A DNA stretch of 64,000 nt. Source: Caloramator sp. mosi_1 (GTDB lineage Bacteria > Bacillota > Clostridia > Clostridiales > Caloramatoraceae). The stretch is from assembly GCF_028622835.1 (NCBI RefSeq), contig NZ_CP117677.1, forward strand, positions 682,001-746,000, in the 5' to 3' direction. The notes beneath the pieces were generated by a model. That model searched no databases. It had not been told where the DNA came from and worked only from the letters and a program-made list of their open reading frames with translations. Positions 1 through 12,424 of the stretch are shown here, one piece after another; within the stretch, counting starts at the first letter, position 1, and every line of letters starts with the position of its first letter. The translations under genes were made by a program, and so were the position numbers.

Positions 1-1279
1 TAATCACCAATTAATGTTCCTTCAAACTTTCCTACGTCTAATTCATTTGAGAATTTAGGATCTCTAAAAGGGTAATGAGTTGACATAGTTATCATCATAT
101 TATAAAAAGGTTTTGGTAATTGCTTAATATATTCTATACTCTGTCTTAAAAAGCTTTCATCTGATAAACCAAGTAATATCTGTTCATCTATCTCATAATC
201 CTGTTTATTGAAAAATTTATCTACACCCATATTTCTATATACAATACCTCTATTCCAAAATGATTCGTTATTTGCGTGCATTACATAAGATTTATAACCT
301 AATTCTTTAAATATTCTCGGTAAAGAGTTTTTAAATTTATTATCTGTATAATAAACAGGTATATCTGGTGTTGATAATAGACCATTGTTTACTATAAATT
401 CCGCATCTGATGTTCCTCCAATTGTTGTTTGGATATATAAATTAGGCACTTCATAATATTCCTTTGCTAATCTATTTAAGTTTGGTGTAATCTCTACACC
501 ATTAATTGTTTTACCTATTACAAAACCTTGAAATGATTCTAATTGTAGTAGTATTAAATTTTTGCCTTTATACTTCCCATATAACCAATCGTTTTCGTTA
601 TAATATTGTAATGTTTGCTTAGCTTCATTAATATCATTAGCATTATATAAATATGCCATATTTTTTATATATCTCTTTAAGTCTAAATAGTGATACATAA
701 GAATATTAGTTGTTGAAGCTATCATATGTTTGTTATAAAACTGGTCAAAAACTGTACTGTTTCTTTTTTGGCATAGGAAATTGTTGAATTCACTAATACT
801 ATCCCAATTATTGCAAAAACTGATAATCTTGTTAGTATATCCATATACTTTATATTTAAAATTTCCTTCTTACTTTTATTAAATATAAATTTTATTAAAC
901 AGATAAATAGTATATCTATTATAAAAATTAGCATAAACTTAAAGGAAAAATTTCTTGCTATTGATGATGAAATATCATCAAGATACTTTACACTTGTTAT
1001 ATTAAAAATTGAAACTATATCTTTAAAATAGGTATAGTTTAATATATTAGCTACTAATATAAACGATATTAGCAGGTTAAAAACTATACTATATTTCAAG
1101 TAATTATCTATTCCAAATAAGCTTAATATAAATGTCAAAATTAATATTACTCCTAATAATGAAATAAAATTAAATAATGTATTATTTATATTTATTATAT
1201 TATTAAATATAACTATCTTCATTGTTAAAAATACAATAAAAATTATATACAAACTAAGCACCTTGATAGTTTTGTTCAA
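1..1279 (-). CDS. LTA synthase-family phosphoglycerol transferase (C-terminus beyond window)
   Basis: Membrane phosphoglycerol transferase of the alkaline-phosphatase superfamily, expected to add glycerol-phosphate units to a lipid or glycan on the outer face of the membrane. About five hydrophobic segments fill the first ~190 residues; the extracellular catalytic domain follows and runs off the left edge. Visible motifs are LLQLESFQ (metal-ligand Glu), GGTSDAEF (nucleophile Thr), HANNESFW and STHYPFRDP. The frame breaks in the five-base A run (plus strand) at 747-751; one extra base rejoins the halves. I place the start at TTG 1279 because GGAGGT at 1287-1292 is ideally spaced. It overlaps the end of the upstream glycosyltransferase by 26 bases, so the two are probably translationally coupled. 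Confidence 0.85.
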
Positions 1280-2528
1280 TATCTGCACCTCCATTCTGTC
1301 CTTCTCTTTCTTGTATATCTTCAATAGTTAAACCCCTCGTATGAACTGTATGAACCCATTGTTTGTCCTTTCGTTTTATCCATCCGATTACTGTAACTGG
1401 GAACCAAGTTAATCCATAAAAATAACAAGGGATTAAACCTAAAATGTATTTTAGTGACACGTTCTCTTTAATTAATATTACTACTGGTATTATATAGTTA
1501 ATACATAAACTAATTAGCATTAACCATAATGGAAATATGATTTTACTAAACCATAGTTCTGGAAATAAAAATTTTAACATTAATGACAATAAAACAAATA
1601 AATTTGTTAATACTTTTGATGGTTGTAATAAATAAAATGCTGCATCTAAAGCAACTATATCCTTATCCTTAATAGCTTTTCTAAATAAGGCAATTGTATA
1701 CCTATATGCACAATCCCAATGTCCTTGCATCCATCTTACTCTTTGTCTCATAGATGCTCTTAATGTTAATGGTTTCTCATCATATATCTTTGCTTCGTGT
1801 TCCCAATGTACGGTTATATCCTTTAAAACACACTTCATTGAAAACTCTAAATCCTCTGTAAGACTTAATGCATTCCATCCTAATTCCTTAAGTGTATTAT
1901 AATTAATACAAAAACCTGTTCCACCTAATGCTGCACATAAACCTAAATTCTCTCTTGCAAGCTGAAAGGCCCTACTTGTTATCCAATAGGCCAATGCACT
2001 TGATACTGTTATCCAAGTATCATCTGGATTTTGTATCTAAATATCCTTGGATTACTTTATGTCCTCTACACAATCTATTGTTCATCTTAATTAAGAAATT
2101 TTTCGAAACAAGATTGTCTGCATCAAAAACACATACACCATCATATTGTTTCTCTAAATTAAATAAATACCCTTCAAAAATTCCTTAAGTGCATATCCCT
2201 TACCCCTAAATTCATTGTTAAACCTCTCATATACTTTAACTCCTGCTTGTCTTGCAATATCTGCAGTGTTATCTGTGCAGTTATCAGCTATAACAAAAAT
2301 ATCATATAGTTCTTGCGGATAATCTAACTTCTTTAGATTATCAACAATGCTACCAATCACTGCACTTTCATTGTGTGCAGCCACAACTAATGCAAAGGAT
2401 TTTTGGGGAGGTATATCTTTCGATTTATTTAATTTAAATCCCCATAAGGATATTAAACTATAATAGTAAATAAACCCCAAATAATAAACCTGTAATGCAT
2501 AAGACAACGTTATTATTAATAATTGCAC
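1254..2528 (-). CDS. family 2 (cellulose synthase-like) membrane glycosyltransferase
   Basis: Processive-type GT2 enzyme that would build a cell-surface polysaccharide or glycosylate a cell-wall polymer from a nucleotide sugar. An N-terminal membrane helix precedes the GT-A domain: VVAAHNES, ADNCTDNT, the metal-binding FDADN, acceptor-site TEDLEF and the QRVRWMQGHW form of QxxRW. Three or four membrane helices follow, then a cytoplasmic tail. Two breaks interrupt it, one in a T5 run of the coding strand near 2175 and one in an A4 run near 2032. The start is GTG 2528, immediately after the TAA of the upstream gene and with GAGGAGG upstream. It forms an operon with the flanking genes. Confidence 0.85.
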
Positions 2529-3262
2529 TTAAAACTCCTCCTCTCGCGTATTAAACCTTGGCTTTACCTGTTTTAACCTTAGACTTAGTTCTAACAAATA
2601 AAAATTAAATTTTATAATACTAAATACCTTTTTAAATCTTTTTGGTTCTAATAATGCACGCCATAACCACTCCAATTTTAAATTTATAAATACCTTTGGT
2701 GCCCTCTTTTATAACCTGAAAGAACATCAAAGGCACCACCAACAGGAATTATTAATTTTACGTTTAATCTCTCATATGCCCTGAATATAAATTCTTCTTG
2801 CATAGGTGAACCTAATGCTACAAACAATACATCTGCTTTGCTTTTATTTATATCATTTATTAAATCTTCTTCATCATATCCATATCCTGGTTTGTTACCA
2901 ACAATATTAACACCCTGTTCTTTTAATCTTTCAACTAAACTATTATTTACTTCTTCCTTTGCACCAAACAAATAAATTGATTTTTCCTTAAATTTATCAA
3001 CTATAAATTGCATAACTTCAATTCCAGGTAATTTTTCTATCGTAAGATTGTTTAAATTTTTAGCTAAATATACAGTAGTAATACCATCAGGTATTAAATA
3101 ATAATTTTCAACTAAAGGTAAATTATTAAATATAATATTATTCAAAATCTCTCCATTTGCAGAATATAAACAAATTTTATTCTGGCTAAACAAGAAATCA
3201 ACAATATCATTAACATCTCCATAAATTAACTTAAATCCTAAAAGGGAAACAATATGAAACAC
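2529..3262 (-). CDS. WecG/TagA/CpsF-family glycosyltransferase
   Basis: GT26-family sugar transferase. In Gram-positive bacteria TagA adds ManNAc to the undecaprenyl-linked GlcNAc in wall teichoic acid linkage-unit synthesis; the exact sugar here is not determined. Family features are the N-terminal Asn-Gly pair (SANGEIL), the PDGITTVYLAK segment, FGAKEEV, NKPGYGYDEED, VALGSPMQEEFI and the VGGAFDVLSGYKR block. The frame breaks in a G run near 2700; beyond it the basic C-terminal tail (LEWLWRALLEPKRFKK) continues to a stop at 2529, giving about 240 residues, normal for the family. The GTG start has AGGAGGG upstream. It is the first gene of the envelope operon. Confidence 0.85.
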
Positions 3263-3737
3263 ACAAATCCCTCCTATTAATAAAAAATACTCAACTATAA
3301 TTGTTTAAATCTGTAATTAATTTATAAATATTTAAAATTTACTTTGATTATCAAAGCATTAATGTGACTTTGCTTGTATGTATTACTACTTAGTTTTCAT
3401 ATTTGTTAACTTTATATCTATGTATTATTAGGTATATTTTATTTGAGAAGTTTTTGACTTGTTTTATGTAGAGAATATTAGATATGTTAAATAAATTGTA
3501 TAAGAATAATCAATCTATTTAGAACTTGTAACGACAGATATTTTATAGATAATAAATACCTATGTTAAGAATTAAGTCTAATTATATAATATACTATTAT
3601 TCTAAATATTTATATCGGGAGTTGAAGGTAATAGAGGAAAATATAATCATTATAAATATATAACGATAAACCACATATAAAATTTTATCTATAGTATGAA
3701 GATCTTTTTAGATTAAGTAACTTTATTCTTTAAAATT
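3263..3737. other. AT-rich intergenic region
   Basis: No convincing gene is seen between the glycosyltransferase start and the hemL terminator. It must contain the promoter of the envelope operon. A perfect palindrome CTTTGATTATCAAAG lies at 3342-3356, about 80 bases upstream of the GTG start, and could be an operator or part of the promoter. The rest is very AT-rich with no RNA gene that I recognise. Confidence 0.5.
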
Positions 3738-3769
3738 AAATTCCACTAAGGAAAACCTTAGTGGAATTT
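3738..3769 (-). terminator. intrinsic terminator of the cobalamin/heme operon
   Basis: A 14-base perfect stem (AAATTCCACTAAGG with its complement) around a four-base loop, followed on the minus strand by a T-rich stretch. The stop codon of hemL (3758-3760) lies inside the stem. It marks the 3' end of the operon that starts near 26924. Confidence 0.85.
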
Positions 3770-5024
3770 GTTCAATACATCCAAAAACTCCTCTATATCA
3801 CTCATTGAATGTTTAACAGAAAGAAACATAGCTTCGAATTGAGATGGAGAAATATATATTCCATTTAATATCATATGTTCTGCATATCTTCTATATAAGT
3901 CTACATTACATTTTTTGCATCATTATAGTTTTGAACCTTTTTCTCCTCAGTAAAGAAAACAGTCATCATTGAACCACATCTATTTATTACAAAGGATATA
4001 TTTTTTCTATTTAATATATCACTTATCTCTCCTTCTAAATAGCTTGATAGTGCTTCAAGTTGTTTATAATATCCTCTATTGTTTTTCAATTTCTTTAATG
4101 TAGCCAATCCCATAGAAACCACAACAGGATTACCTGACATTGTTCCAGCTTGATAAACAGGTCCTAATGGTGATAAATTCTCCATAATATCTTTTTCCCA
4201 CCGTAGGCACCACAGGGAAGACCTCCACCCATAATTTTAGCAAAGGTCACTAAATCTGGTTCTATATCGTAAACTTCCTTTGCACCACCAAGTGCCACTC
4301 TAAATCCTGTCATAACCTCATCAAAAATAAGGAGTGCACCATACTTTATTGTTATATCTCTTAAAAACTTTAAAAACTCCCTTGTTGCAGGTACAACCCC
4401 CATATTACCTGCTACAGGTTCTACAATTACACAGGCAATCTCATTCCCCCATTTTTCAAAAACTTCCTTAATACTATCTATATCGTTGTAGTTTGCAATT
4501 ATTGTATTTTTAATACTATCCTTAGGTACACCTGCACTACCAGGTATATTTTCTGTCATAACACCAGAACCTGCATCCACCAAAAATCCATCGAAATGTC
4601 CGTGATAACAACCTGAAAACTTAACAACTTTATCTCTTTTTGTATATCCTCTTGCTAATTTTATAGCACTCATTGTAGCCTCTGTACCTGAGTTAACCAA
4701 TCTTATCATATCTATTCCATATACCTCACAAATTAGTTTTGCAAGTTCTAACTCTAAATATGTAGGTGCACCAAAGGCTTGAGCCTCCCTTAATGTATTT
4801 ATTGCCTCATTTATAACCTCCTCATCACTGTGGCCTAAAATCATAGGTCCCCAGGCAAGTACAAAGTCAATATACCTTTTGCCCTCCTCATCGTATATAT
4901 AGGCACCTTTTCCTCTTTTTATAACAGGAGGATTTATATTAAGTCCTGTATAAGCTCTTACAGGACTATTTACCCCACCTGGCATATACCTTTTAGACTC
5001 ATTAAATATTTCCAAATTATTCAT
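3758..5024 (-). CDS. hemL: glutamate-1-semialdehyde 2,1-aminomutase
   Basis: PLP enzyme converting glutamate-1-semialdehyde to 5-aminolevulinate, the second step of the C5 tetrapyrrole pathway. The N-terminus has [13 protein letters not shown]; the cofactor region includes [36 protein letters not shown] and the Schiff-base lysine in [11 protein letters not shown]. The distal part carries [10 protein letters not shown]. Two breaks, in A runs of the coding strand near 4188 and 3906, are each restored by one base, giving about 422 residues, normal for HemL. It is the last gene of the operon, ten bases after hemB. Its position beside hemB and hemA indicates that it feeds cobalamin synthesis. Confidence 0.95.
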
Positions 5025-5034
5025 ATTACTCCTC

Positions 5035-5995
<961 letters not shown>

Positions 5996-5996
5996 T

Positions 5997-7438
5997 TTAA
6001 AAACCTCCTAAGACAGTCTGAATTATACCATCTACTGTATATTCCTTTGGCATTTTAGCCCTAAATCCCTCTTTTTCTATCTCTTTACCTGTTATAGGTC
6101 CAATTGCAACTATTTCCTTATCCTTTAAAATTTCTTTTCCATATAGCTTTACAAAATTTCTAAAGGTCGAAGGACTTGTAAAGGTATATATGTCACAATC
6201 TATATGTTCTCTTTTGTCCTCTAAATCTAACTCATATATATATACTTCATCTACCTTGGCCCCTATATTTCTTATAGAGTCTACCAGAAACTCTCTTGCC
6301 CCTTTTGCTCTTGGAATCAATATTTTTTCACCTTTACTTATTTTATCTTTGATTTGTTCAAACAAACCCTCCTGTGTGTAATAGTCACCACAAAAGGAGA
6401 CGATACCTCTTCTTTTAGTGCATACTTAGTCTTCTCTCCTATTGCATATATATTTCCCTTAATTGAACGTATATCAACATTTTTATCTATTAATTCCTCA
6501 AAGAAAATCTCTACACCATTTACGCTTGTAAATATAATGTGATGGTAAGTGCTTAGCCTATCTATATAATCATCTAACGAACCTTTAATCCTTTTTATTT
6601 TTATAGACGGAAGTTCTAAGACCTCACCCCTAAGGCTAAAATCCTGTTTTTAAATTCAACTATCTGTTTATTTGGTCGTGTTATACATATTCTTTTTCCA
6701 AACAGAGGCTTTTTTGATACCAATTAAGTTTACCTCTAAAGTCAACAACTTCACCTGCAACAAATATAGCTGGTGTTCCTATTTTTGCTCTTTAACTTTA
6801 TCCAATATATCACAAAGTCTTCCACTACATACCCTCTGTCTGCTTGTTGTTCCACTTTCTATAACTGCACAAGGTGTATCTTTATCCTTACCAAATCTTA
6901 TTAAATTTTCAGTAATATTTTTATCTCAGACAGTCCCATCAAAAACTAACGTTCCATTCAATTTAGAAAGAGCTTCATAATCAATTTTTAGTTCTCCTTC
7001 ACTTTTTGCTGTTAATATTGTAATGGACTGTGATACTCCTCTAAAAGTTGCTGGTATACCTGCATAGTTTAAAGCTGCAATAGCAGAGGTTACACCTGAG
7101 ATTACCTCAAACTCTATCCCCTCATTATACAGCCTTATAGCCTCCTCTCCTCCACGTCCAAACACATAGGGGTCTCCTCCCTTTAATCTTGCAACTATCT
7201 TTCCCTTCTTTGCATTCATAACAATTAAATCATTTATCTCCTCTTGAGTTTTATAATGCTTTCCTGCCTCTTTACCACAAAATATCAGCTTTGCATCTTC
7301 CTTCGAATAATTTAATATGTTTACATTTATCAACTTATCGTATAGTATAACGTCGGCCTCTTTTATTGCCCTTATTGCCTTTAAAGTTAAAAGCTCCTCA
7401 TCTCCTGGGCCAACACCTATTAAATATACCTTTCCCAT
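5997..7438 (-). CDS. cobA-hemD: uroporphyrinogen-III C-methyltransferase / uroporphyrinogen-III synthase fusion
   Basis: Bifunctional branch-point enzyme. The N-terminal half is SUMT, which methylates uroporphyrinogen III at C2 and C7 to precorrin-2: GVGPGDEELLTLKA, the ARLKGGDPYVFGRGGEE SAM loop and the SGVTSA block. The C-terminal ~240 residues are uroporphyrinogen-III synthase, starting near CITRPNKQ and ending with the conserved FTSPSTFRNF and AIGPITGKE segments. Several single-base breaks (near 6925, 6785, 6640 and 6370) split it. This fusion is common in Clostridia. GGAGG lies just upstream, inside the end of hemC, so the two are translationally coupled. Confidence 0.9.
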
Positions 7439-7447
7439 ACTATCCTC

Positions 7448-8306
7448 CTAAATAATTCTTTGAACTAATTTATTGCATAAATTTAAGTAATCCTCTTTAT
7501 TTCCTTCTATACTTGCCTTTTTAGAGTTCCTGAAACCTCATTAGAGGCAATTATATACACTCTTTCCTTATCTATTTTTGCATAGGCACAGGAGGCACTA
7601 TGACAACCTCCCTTTAAAAGCTTCATTATGTATTTTTCAATCCTACAACATAAATTAACATCCTCATTATCTATTTTCTTTAACAAATCTTTGTAAATAC
7701 TTTTTTAAGAATCTCAACACCTAAAATTCCCTGATTTGCTGCTGGAACAAAATCTTCAGTATCAAAATAATCAGTAATCAAAGCCTCAAGTCCTAACCTT
7801 TTTAACCCTGCCGCAGCAAGTACTATACCATCCAACTGTTCTTCTTCGATCTTTTTAATTCTTGTTTCTACATTTCCTCTTATGGGTACAATTTCTAAAT
7901 CATTTCTTATATTTAAAATCTGCATTGCTCTCCTTCGACTACTTGTACCTACTCTTGCCCCTTTTTTAACTCAAAAACTTTGTCCATTCATTGAAACAAA
8001 GGCATCCCTCGCATCCTCCCTTACAGGTGTTGCTATTATTTCAAATTCCTCACCTAAATCATAGGGAACATCCTTCATACTGTGTACTGCACAATCAACT
8101 TCACCTTTTAAAAGTGCATATTCTATATCCTTTGTAAATAAACCCTTTCCTCCAATCTTATCTAAAGTTACATCAAGTATTTTATCTCCCTTTGTAGTAT
8201 ATAGAACCTTTTTAGCCTGTATATTTAATTTTTCATTTATAAGCACTATAACCGTATCTGCCTGAACTTGTGCAAGTGTACTCTTTCTTGTTGCCACCCT
8301 AATCAT
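7448..8306 (-). CDS. hemC: hydroxymethylbilane synthase (porphobilinogen deaminase)
   Basis: Polymerises four porphobilinogens to hydroxymethylbilane. Motifs are [39 protein letters not shown] with the catalytic Asp region, the GTSSRRR cofactor-binding segment, IRGNVETR, and GGCHSAS with the Cys that carries the dipyrromethane cofactor. Breaks near 7972, 7685 and 7520 are single-base. The start is ATG 8306, preceded by GGAGGT at 8311-8316. In the sequence as given the upstream dehydrogenase reads in frame into hemC without a stop. A one-base error before the natural stop is likelier than a fusion. Confidence 0.92.
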
Positions 8307-8918
8307 AAAGACCTCCAAAAACATATTTAAAACCAACTTATGTTTATCTTTTAAATAGAAGAAATAAAAATCCTCACTATAAATAAAATTAATTATATTA
8401 TCCTTTTGCTCATTTGATTTTACCTTTTCTCTTACAAGTCTCATATCGTATAAAAATCCTCATATTTTATTGTAGCCTTCGCTATCCTTTCCTTTAAAAA
8501 ACTGCCCCCTTAGGACTTCCATTTGATGTCAATCCAATAGAAAAACCCTTATTTTTAATTACAATCGGAGAAAAGCTGTTACCCTCTCTACTCTTTGAAC
8601 ATATTACATACAATTTTTTCAGTCTATCAAGCATTGCTTTTATGTCCTTATATTCTCTAACTGCAACTATTACTAAATGATATTCCTTTAATAAATTTAA
8701 ACTTACTTCCCCTTAATTAAAGGAATGTTTAATGTATTAAAATCCTCTATAAAGTCCCTTGAAACTATATCTGGCCTTATTCCTTGATTAAGTAGACCCT
8801 TAGCCTTAAGATAACCAACCCTTCCACCACCAACTATTAAAACTCTAATCTTATCTACATAAACCCCTATAAATCCTGAATCTAAATCATAAATATCTTT
8901 TCTACAATCCTTAAACAT
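8297..8918 (-). CDS. precorrin-2 dehydrogenase (SirC/CysG N-terminal type)
   Basis: NAD-dependent dehydrogenase that oxidises precorrin-2 to sirohydrochlorin, the substrate of the cobaltochelatase CbiX. The Rossmann motif [18 protein letters not shown] is near the start; SRDFIEDF follows, then the family block GNSFSPIV...[11 protein letters not shown] typical of the CysG N-terminal domain. Breaks occur near 8703 and 8448. The C-terminal boundary is uncertain: with one base added in a T run near 8320 it would end by overlapping the hemC start. The start codon is also uncertain because no well-spaced ribosome binding site is seen; it overlaps the end of hemA. Confidence 0.8.
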
Positions 8919-10049
8919 TCCTCTCCTCTTCCCTCTAAAAATTCATTTTTTAATACCTCTATAGCCCTATTTACATAGGCATCAGAGGTACTTTTAAATA
9001 AAACCTGTAAAGTTTCAAAATCACTTTTAGGATATTTATTCATATACCTTTTAAGCCTTGCCATATAAACACTATCTGAACTTTTTGAAGCCTTTTTATA
9101 ACATCTGAAAGACACCTTGTATTTACAAAGCTCATAAATTTTTCTAAGTGTTCATCTATTACATACCTATTTTCCTCCATAGTCCTTCTTCTTATTTCTA
9201 TGTTTTCATCATTAATAGCTTTTATCGTATCTATGTCAAAATAAACTATATCCCTTATATCAGCTATATCCTCCACATCCTTGGGTACTGCTAAATCAAA
9301 TACATATCCTTTAAAACTTTTTAAATCTTCCCTTTTCAAAACTATATGGGGTGCTGATGTTGCAGAAATAATACACTCCACATCCTCTATATATCTATTT
9401 TTATCTTTAAAATTGATTACAGATATCCTGGTATCTTCAATATCAACCTTGTCAACATCTCTTACTGCAATATATAGAACATCAAAATTTGATGATAAAA
9501 TATATTTTAATGTAAGCCTATTTACATCTCCAAATCCTATAAGCATATATCTTCTTATTCTTCTTTTTCTACAATAGTTAGCAATAATAGAAGAAGATGA
9601 TACTGGATAGGTATTTAATCTACTTTTTACCCTAAACTCCTTACCACAGGAGATTGCCTCATCAAATAATCTCTTTAAAGTACCACTTATTACTCTAAGG
9701 TCCTCTGCTAAAATCAAAGCATCCCTTATCTGACCTAATATCTGTTCTTCACCTAAAATAATTGAGTCAAATCCACAGGCTACATTTAAAAGATGCAAAA
9801 CACACTCTTTTTCTTCTTTTATAAAAAGTACATCCCTAAAATCCTTAAAATTTAAAACTTCTAATATTTCATCTATATTTTTTCACCCTCTATGTAAATT
9901 TCAGTTCTATTACAAGTTGAAAGTATAATACAACCCTCCACTATTTCTTTTAAAGCAATAAGTGTTTCTCTTAATTTAGTTTTTGAAAAAGCTAATTTCT
10001 GCCTTATATTAAGGGGAACATTTTTAGAAACTCCAATCACATAAATCAA
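8882..10049 (-). CDS. hemA: glutamyl-tRNA reductase
   Basis: Reduces the glutamyl group of Glu-tRNA to glutamate-1-semialdehyde, the first committed tetrapyrrole step. The catalytic Cys is in ILSTCNRTEIY; LGEEQILGQIRDA, GKEFRVKSRL and the nucleotide-binding MLIGFGDVN segment follow, then a C-terminal dimerisation region. The N-terminal GVSKNVPLNIRQ lacks the usual His-Lys of many GluTRs but resembles clostridial versions as I recall them. Breaks lie near 9880 and 9110. I choose TTG 10049 as start: GGGGAGG is just upstream and the product begins MIYVIGVSK. It overlaps the end of cbiJ by about 26 bases. Confidence 0.9.
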
Positions 10050-10767
10050 AATACCTCCCCTTTTCTATAATTTTTACTATCTCATCTATGTCAAATCCTT
10101 TTTCTTCCTCTCTATCAATAACAAGTGGTATTACTCCTAACTTTTTGCTGCATTTATCTTTTCAATTGTTCCTCCCAATATCCCGCTATTTTTCATAACT
10201 ATATAATCTGCTCTATACTCCTTTAACATAGCCATATTAAACTCCTCAGAAAAGGGGCCCTTTATTGCAATTATCCTGTCCAATTCGATATTTTGTTTTA
10301 TACATTCATTCAAGCCTTCTACAGAAGGTAAAATTCTATAAATATATCTTCTATCTTCTCTTCCCTTTTCAAATATATAGATATTCTTAGAACCTATAGT
10401 AAATAAAAAGTTCCCTTCTTAGTCTTGATAAAATTATTACATTCATCATAATCCTTAAAAACAACACATCCCTCTAAATCAACCCTATCCCTTGAGTAAC
10501 GAATATATGGTATACCTTTTATTTTGCAGGCCTTAAATGCATTTTTACTTACATTTTTAGCATAGGGATGTGACATATCAACAACCATTTTTATTTTATT
10601 TCTCTCTATAAAGTTCAGCATATCTTCGTATTCAAGTTTTAAAACAAGAGGATTATACTTTCCATATTCCTTTTTTCCATCTATAGTTGCAACCGTTAAT
10701 ACGTAATCCTTTTTATATTATCAAGTAATATCCTACTCTCAGATGTTCCTCCTATTATCCATATCAA
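10024..10767 (-). CDS. cbiJ: cobalt-precorrin-6A reductase
   Basis: NADPH/NADH-dependent reduction of the corrin macrocycle at the precorrin-6 stage. The N-terminus IWIIGGTSESR is the family nucleotide-binding signature. VVDMSHPYAKNVS and IPYIRYSRD follow, and the C-terminal half has IYRILPSVEG, AIKGPFSEEFN and VMKNSG. Breaks near 10720, 10394 and 10145 are in short homopolymers. The likely start is TTG 10767, with AAGGGG about eight bases upstream, inside the end of cbiH. Confidence 0.85.
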
Positions 10768-11480
10768 AGCTTGTACCCCTTGGAGTTATCATATATCCAT
10801 TTTTAACATAGGTTTGACTATTTCCTACAATAAGTACCGTAGACATATCAACAGAATCATAATTAATATCCTTCATCATAGTTACTACAACCTCTTGATT
10901 TTCCCTTAAGGCATTTTTAACAATACCTACAGGAGTACTGTCCTTTCTATAAAGTCTTATTATGTTCATAGCATATTCAAGGTGATTTATTCTACCTGAA
11001 CTTTTAGGATTATACAGTACAATTACAAAATCGGCCTCGGCTGCCGCTTTAACTCTCCTTTCTATTACCTCAAAGGGAGTTAAAAGGTCACTTAAGCTAA
11101 TTGTACACATATCGTGCATTATAGGTGCACCAATCTGTGAAGCTGCCAAAAGGCTGCCGTAATTCCTGGTATATATTCAACTTCTAAATCATCTATCATC
11201 TCATAAATTGGCCCTGCCATACCATAAAGTCCTGCATCTCCAGAACTTATTATAGATACAACCTTACCCTCCTTAGCCTTATCTATGGCAAATTTACATC
11301 TATCTATCTCACCCTTCATTGAATTTGAAAAACTTCTTTTCCATTTAATAGTGGTTCTATAAGGCTAATATATCCTGTATAACCAACAACTATATCTGAT
11401 TCATTTATTGCATCTATTGCTCTTTTTGACATATCCAATATATTGCCAGATGAAATAGAAACTACATATACTTTTCCCAT
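10739..11480 (-). CDS. cbiH: cobalt-factor III / precorrin-3B C17-methyltransferase
   Basis: SAM-dependent methyltransferase that methylates C17 and drives ring contraction in the anaerobic cobalamin pathway. It starts MGKVYVVSISSGN; the canonical loop appears as ISSGDAGLYGMAGPIYE, then the substrate region EYIPGITAA, the long helix DLLTPFEVIERRVKAAAEADF and LYNPKSSGR. The late signature IVGNSQTYV is characteristic of CbiH/CobJ. Breaks near 11330 and 11148. GAGGAG lies upstream of ATG 11480, in the last codons of cbiG. Confidence 0.9.
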
Positions 11481-11481
11481 A

Positions 11482-12424
11482 CTACTCCTCCAAACAAACA
11501 GAAATTGTTACTCCATCCTTTTAAACTTCTTTACTATAAGGCTGCCTCCTAAAAGTCTTGCACAGGGTTCTGAAACAGCCTTTACTCCAACACTTTTATA
11601 CACAAACTCATCCATTTCACAATCTACATTGTTTATTTCATCTTTGTTATAAAATACAATTGGTACATTTAAATCTCTACTTAACCTTAATAGTGCTTCT
11701 TCATCCCTTTTAAGTTCAAAGCTTGCAATCTTTTTATAGAGTTTATGCTTATATCATTATTGTCAAAGGCATAATATAGCGTCCTATAAAGTGCTTCATA
11801 GCTTATGCCTCTTTTTAATCCTATCCCAACATTTAAAACCTTTGGTCTTAAGATTAAATGTGGTCTACTATCCTGAACCTTTTTGTAAGTTATATAGAGT
11901 GCAATTTCTGAATCTTTACTTTTAAATTTATAATCATAATCAACACTAACATCCTTTATTAAATCAATCCTCTTTTTCTCTATCATTGCCAAGGAAATAA
12001 GTTTTAGATTTTCTTTATTTTCAATAAGCATATTGTGCTCTTTAGCAAATAAATCAACTGCATATATGTTATGTACATCTGTTGAAGTTGTTATAACTGG
12101 TGTTGCCTTTAATATATTTGCAATTTTAAGGCAAAGCTCATTTGCTCCTCCAATATGGCCTGAAAGAAGACTTATTACAAAATTACCACCATCATCTATA
12201 ACAATTACTGCGGGATCATCGTATTTTGATTTTAAAAACTTAGATATTGTTCTTACTGCTATTCCAGTTGATGAAATAAAAACAATTGATTTTGAACTGT
12301 TAAATATTTTTTCCATATTTACTTTATATGAGCTTTTATCATATGTATAAACGCAATCAAAATATTCTCTCAACCTGTTGGCAATTTTTTCTCCATAGCT
12401 TGTAAAATAAATAATGCTAATCAT
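11482..12424 (-). CDS. cbiG: cobalt-precorrin-5A hydrolase
   Basis: Opens the delta-lactone of cobalt-precorrin-5A with loss of acetaldehyde. The N-terminal domain has FISSTGIAVRTI and the hallmark GGNFVISLLSGHIGGANELC followed by TTSTDVHNI; the C-terminal cobalamin-synthesis G domain begins at NVGIGLKRGIS and includes AVSEPCARL. Breaks lie near 11735 and 11515; with the latter repaired the protein ends in a segment like GVTISVCLEE at 11482, two bases before the cbiH start. Its ATG overlaps the TGA of cbiF (ATGA), a coupled junction. Confidence 0.9.

Noticed and set aside
12033..12350. Plus-strand open frame opposite cbiG
   Set aside because: It lies wholly antisense to a well-supported gene, has no ribosome binding site and no recognisable motif; a by-product of codon use on the other strand.
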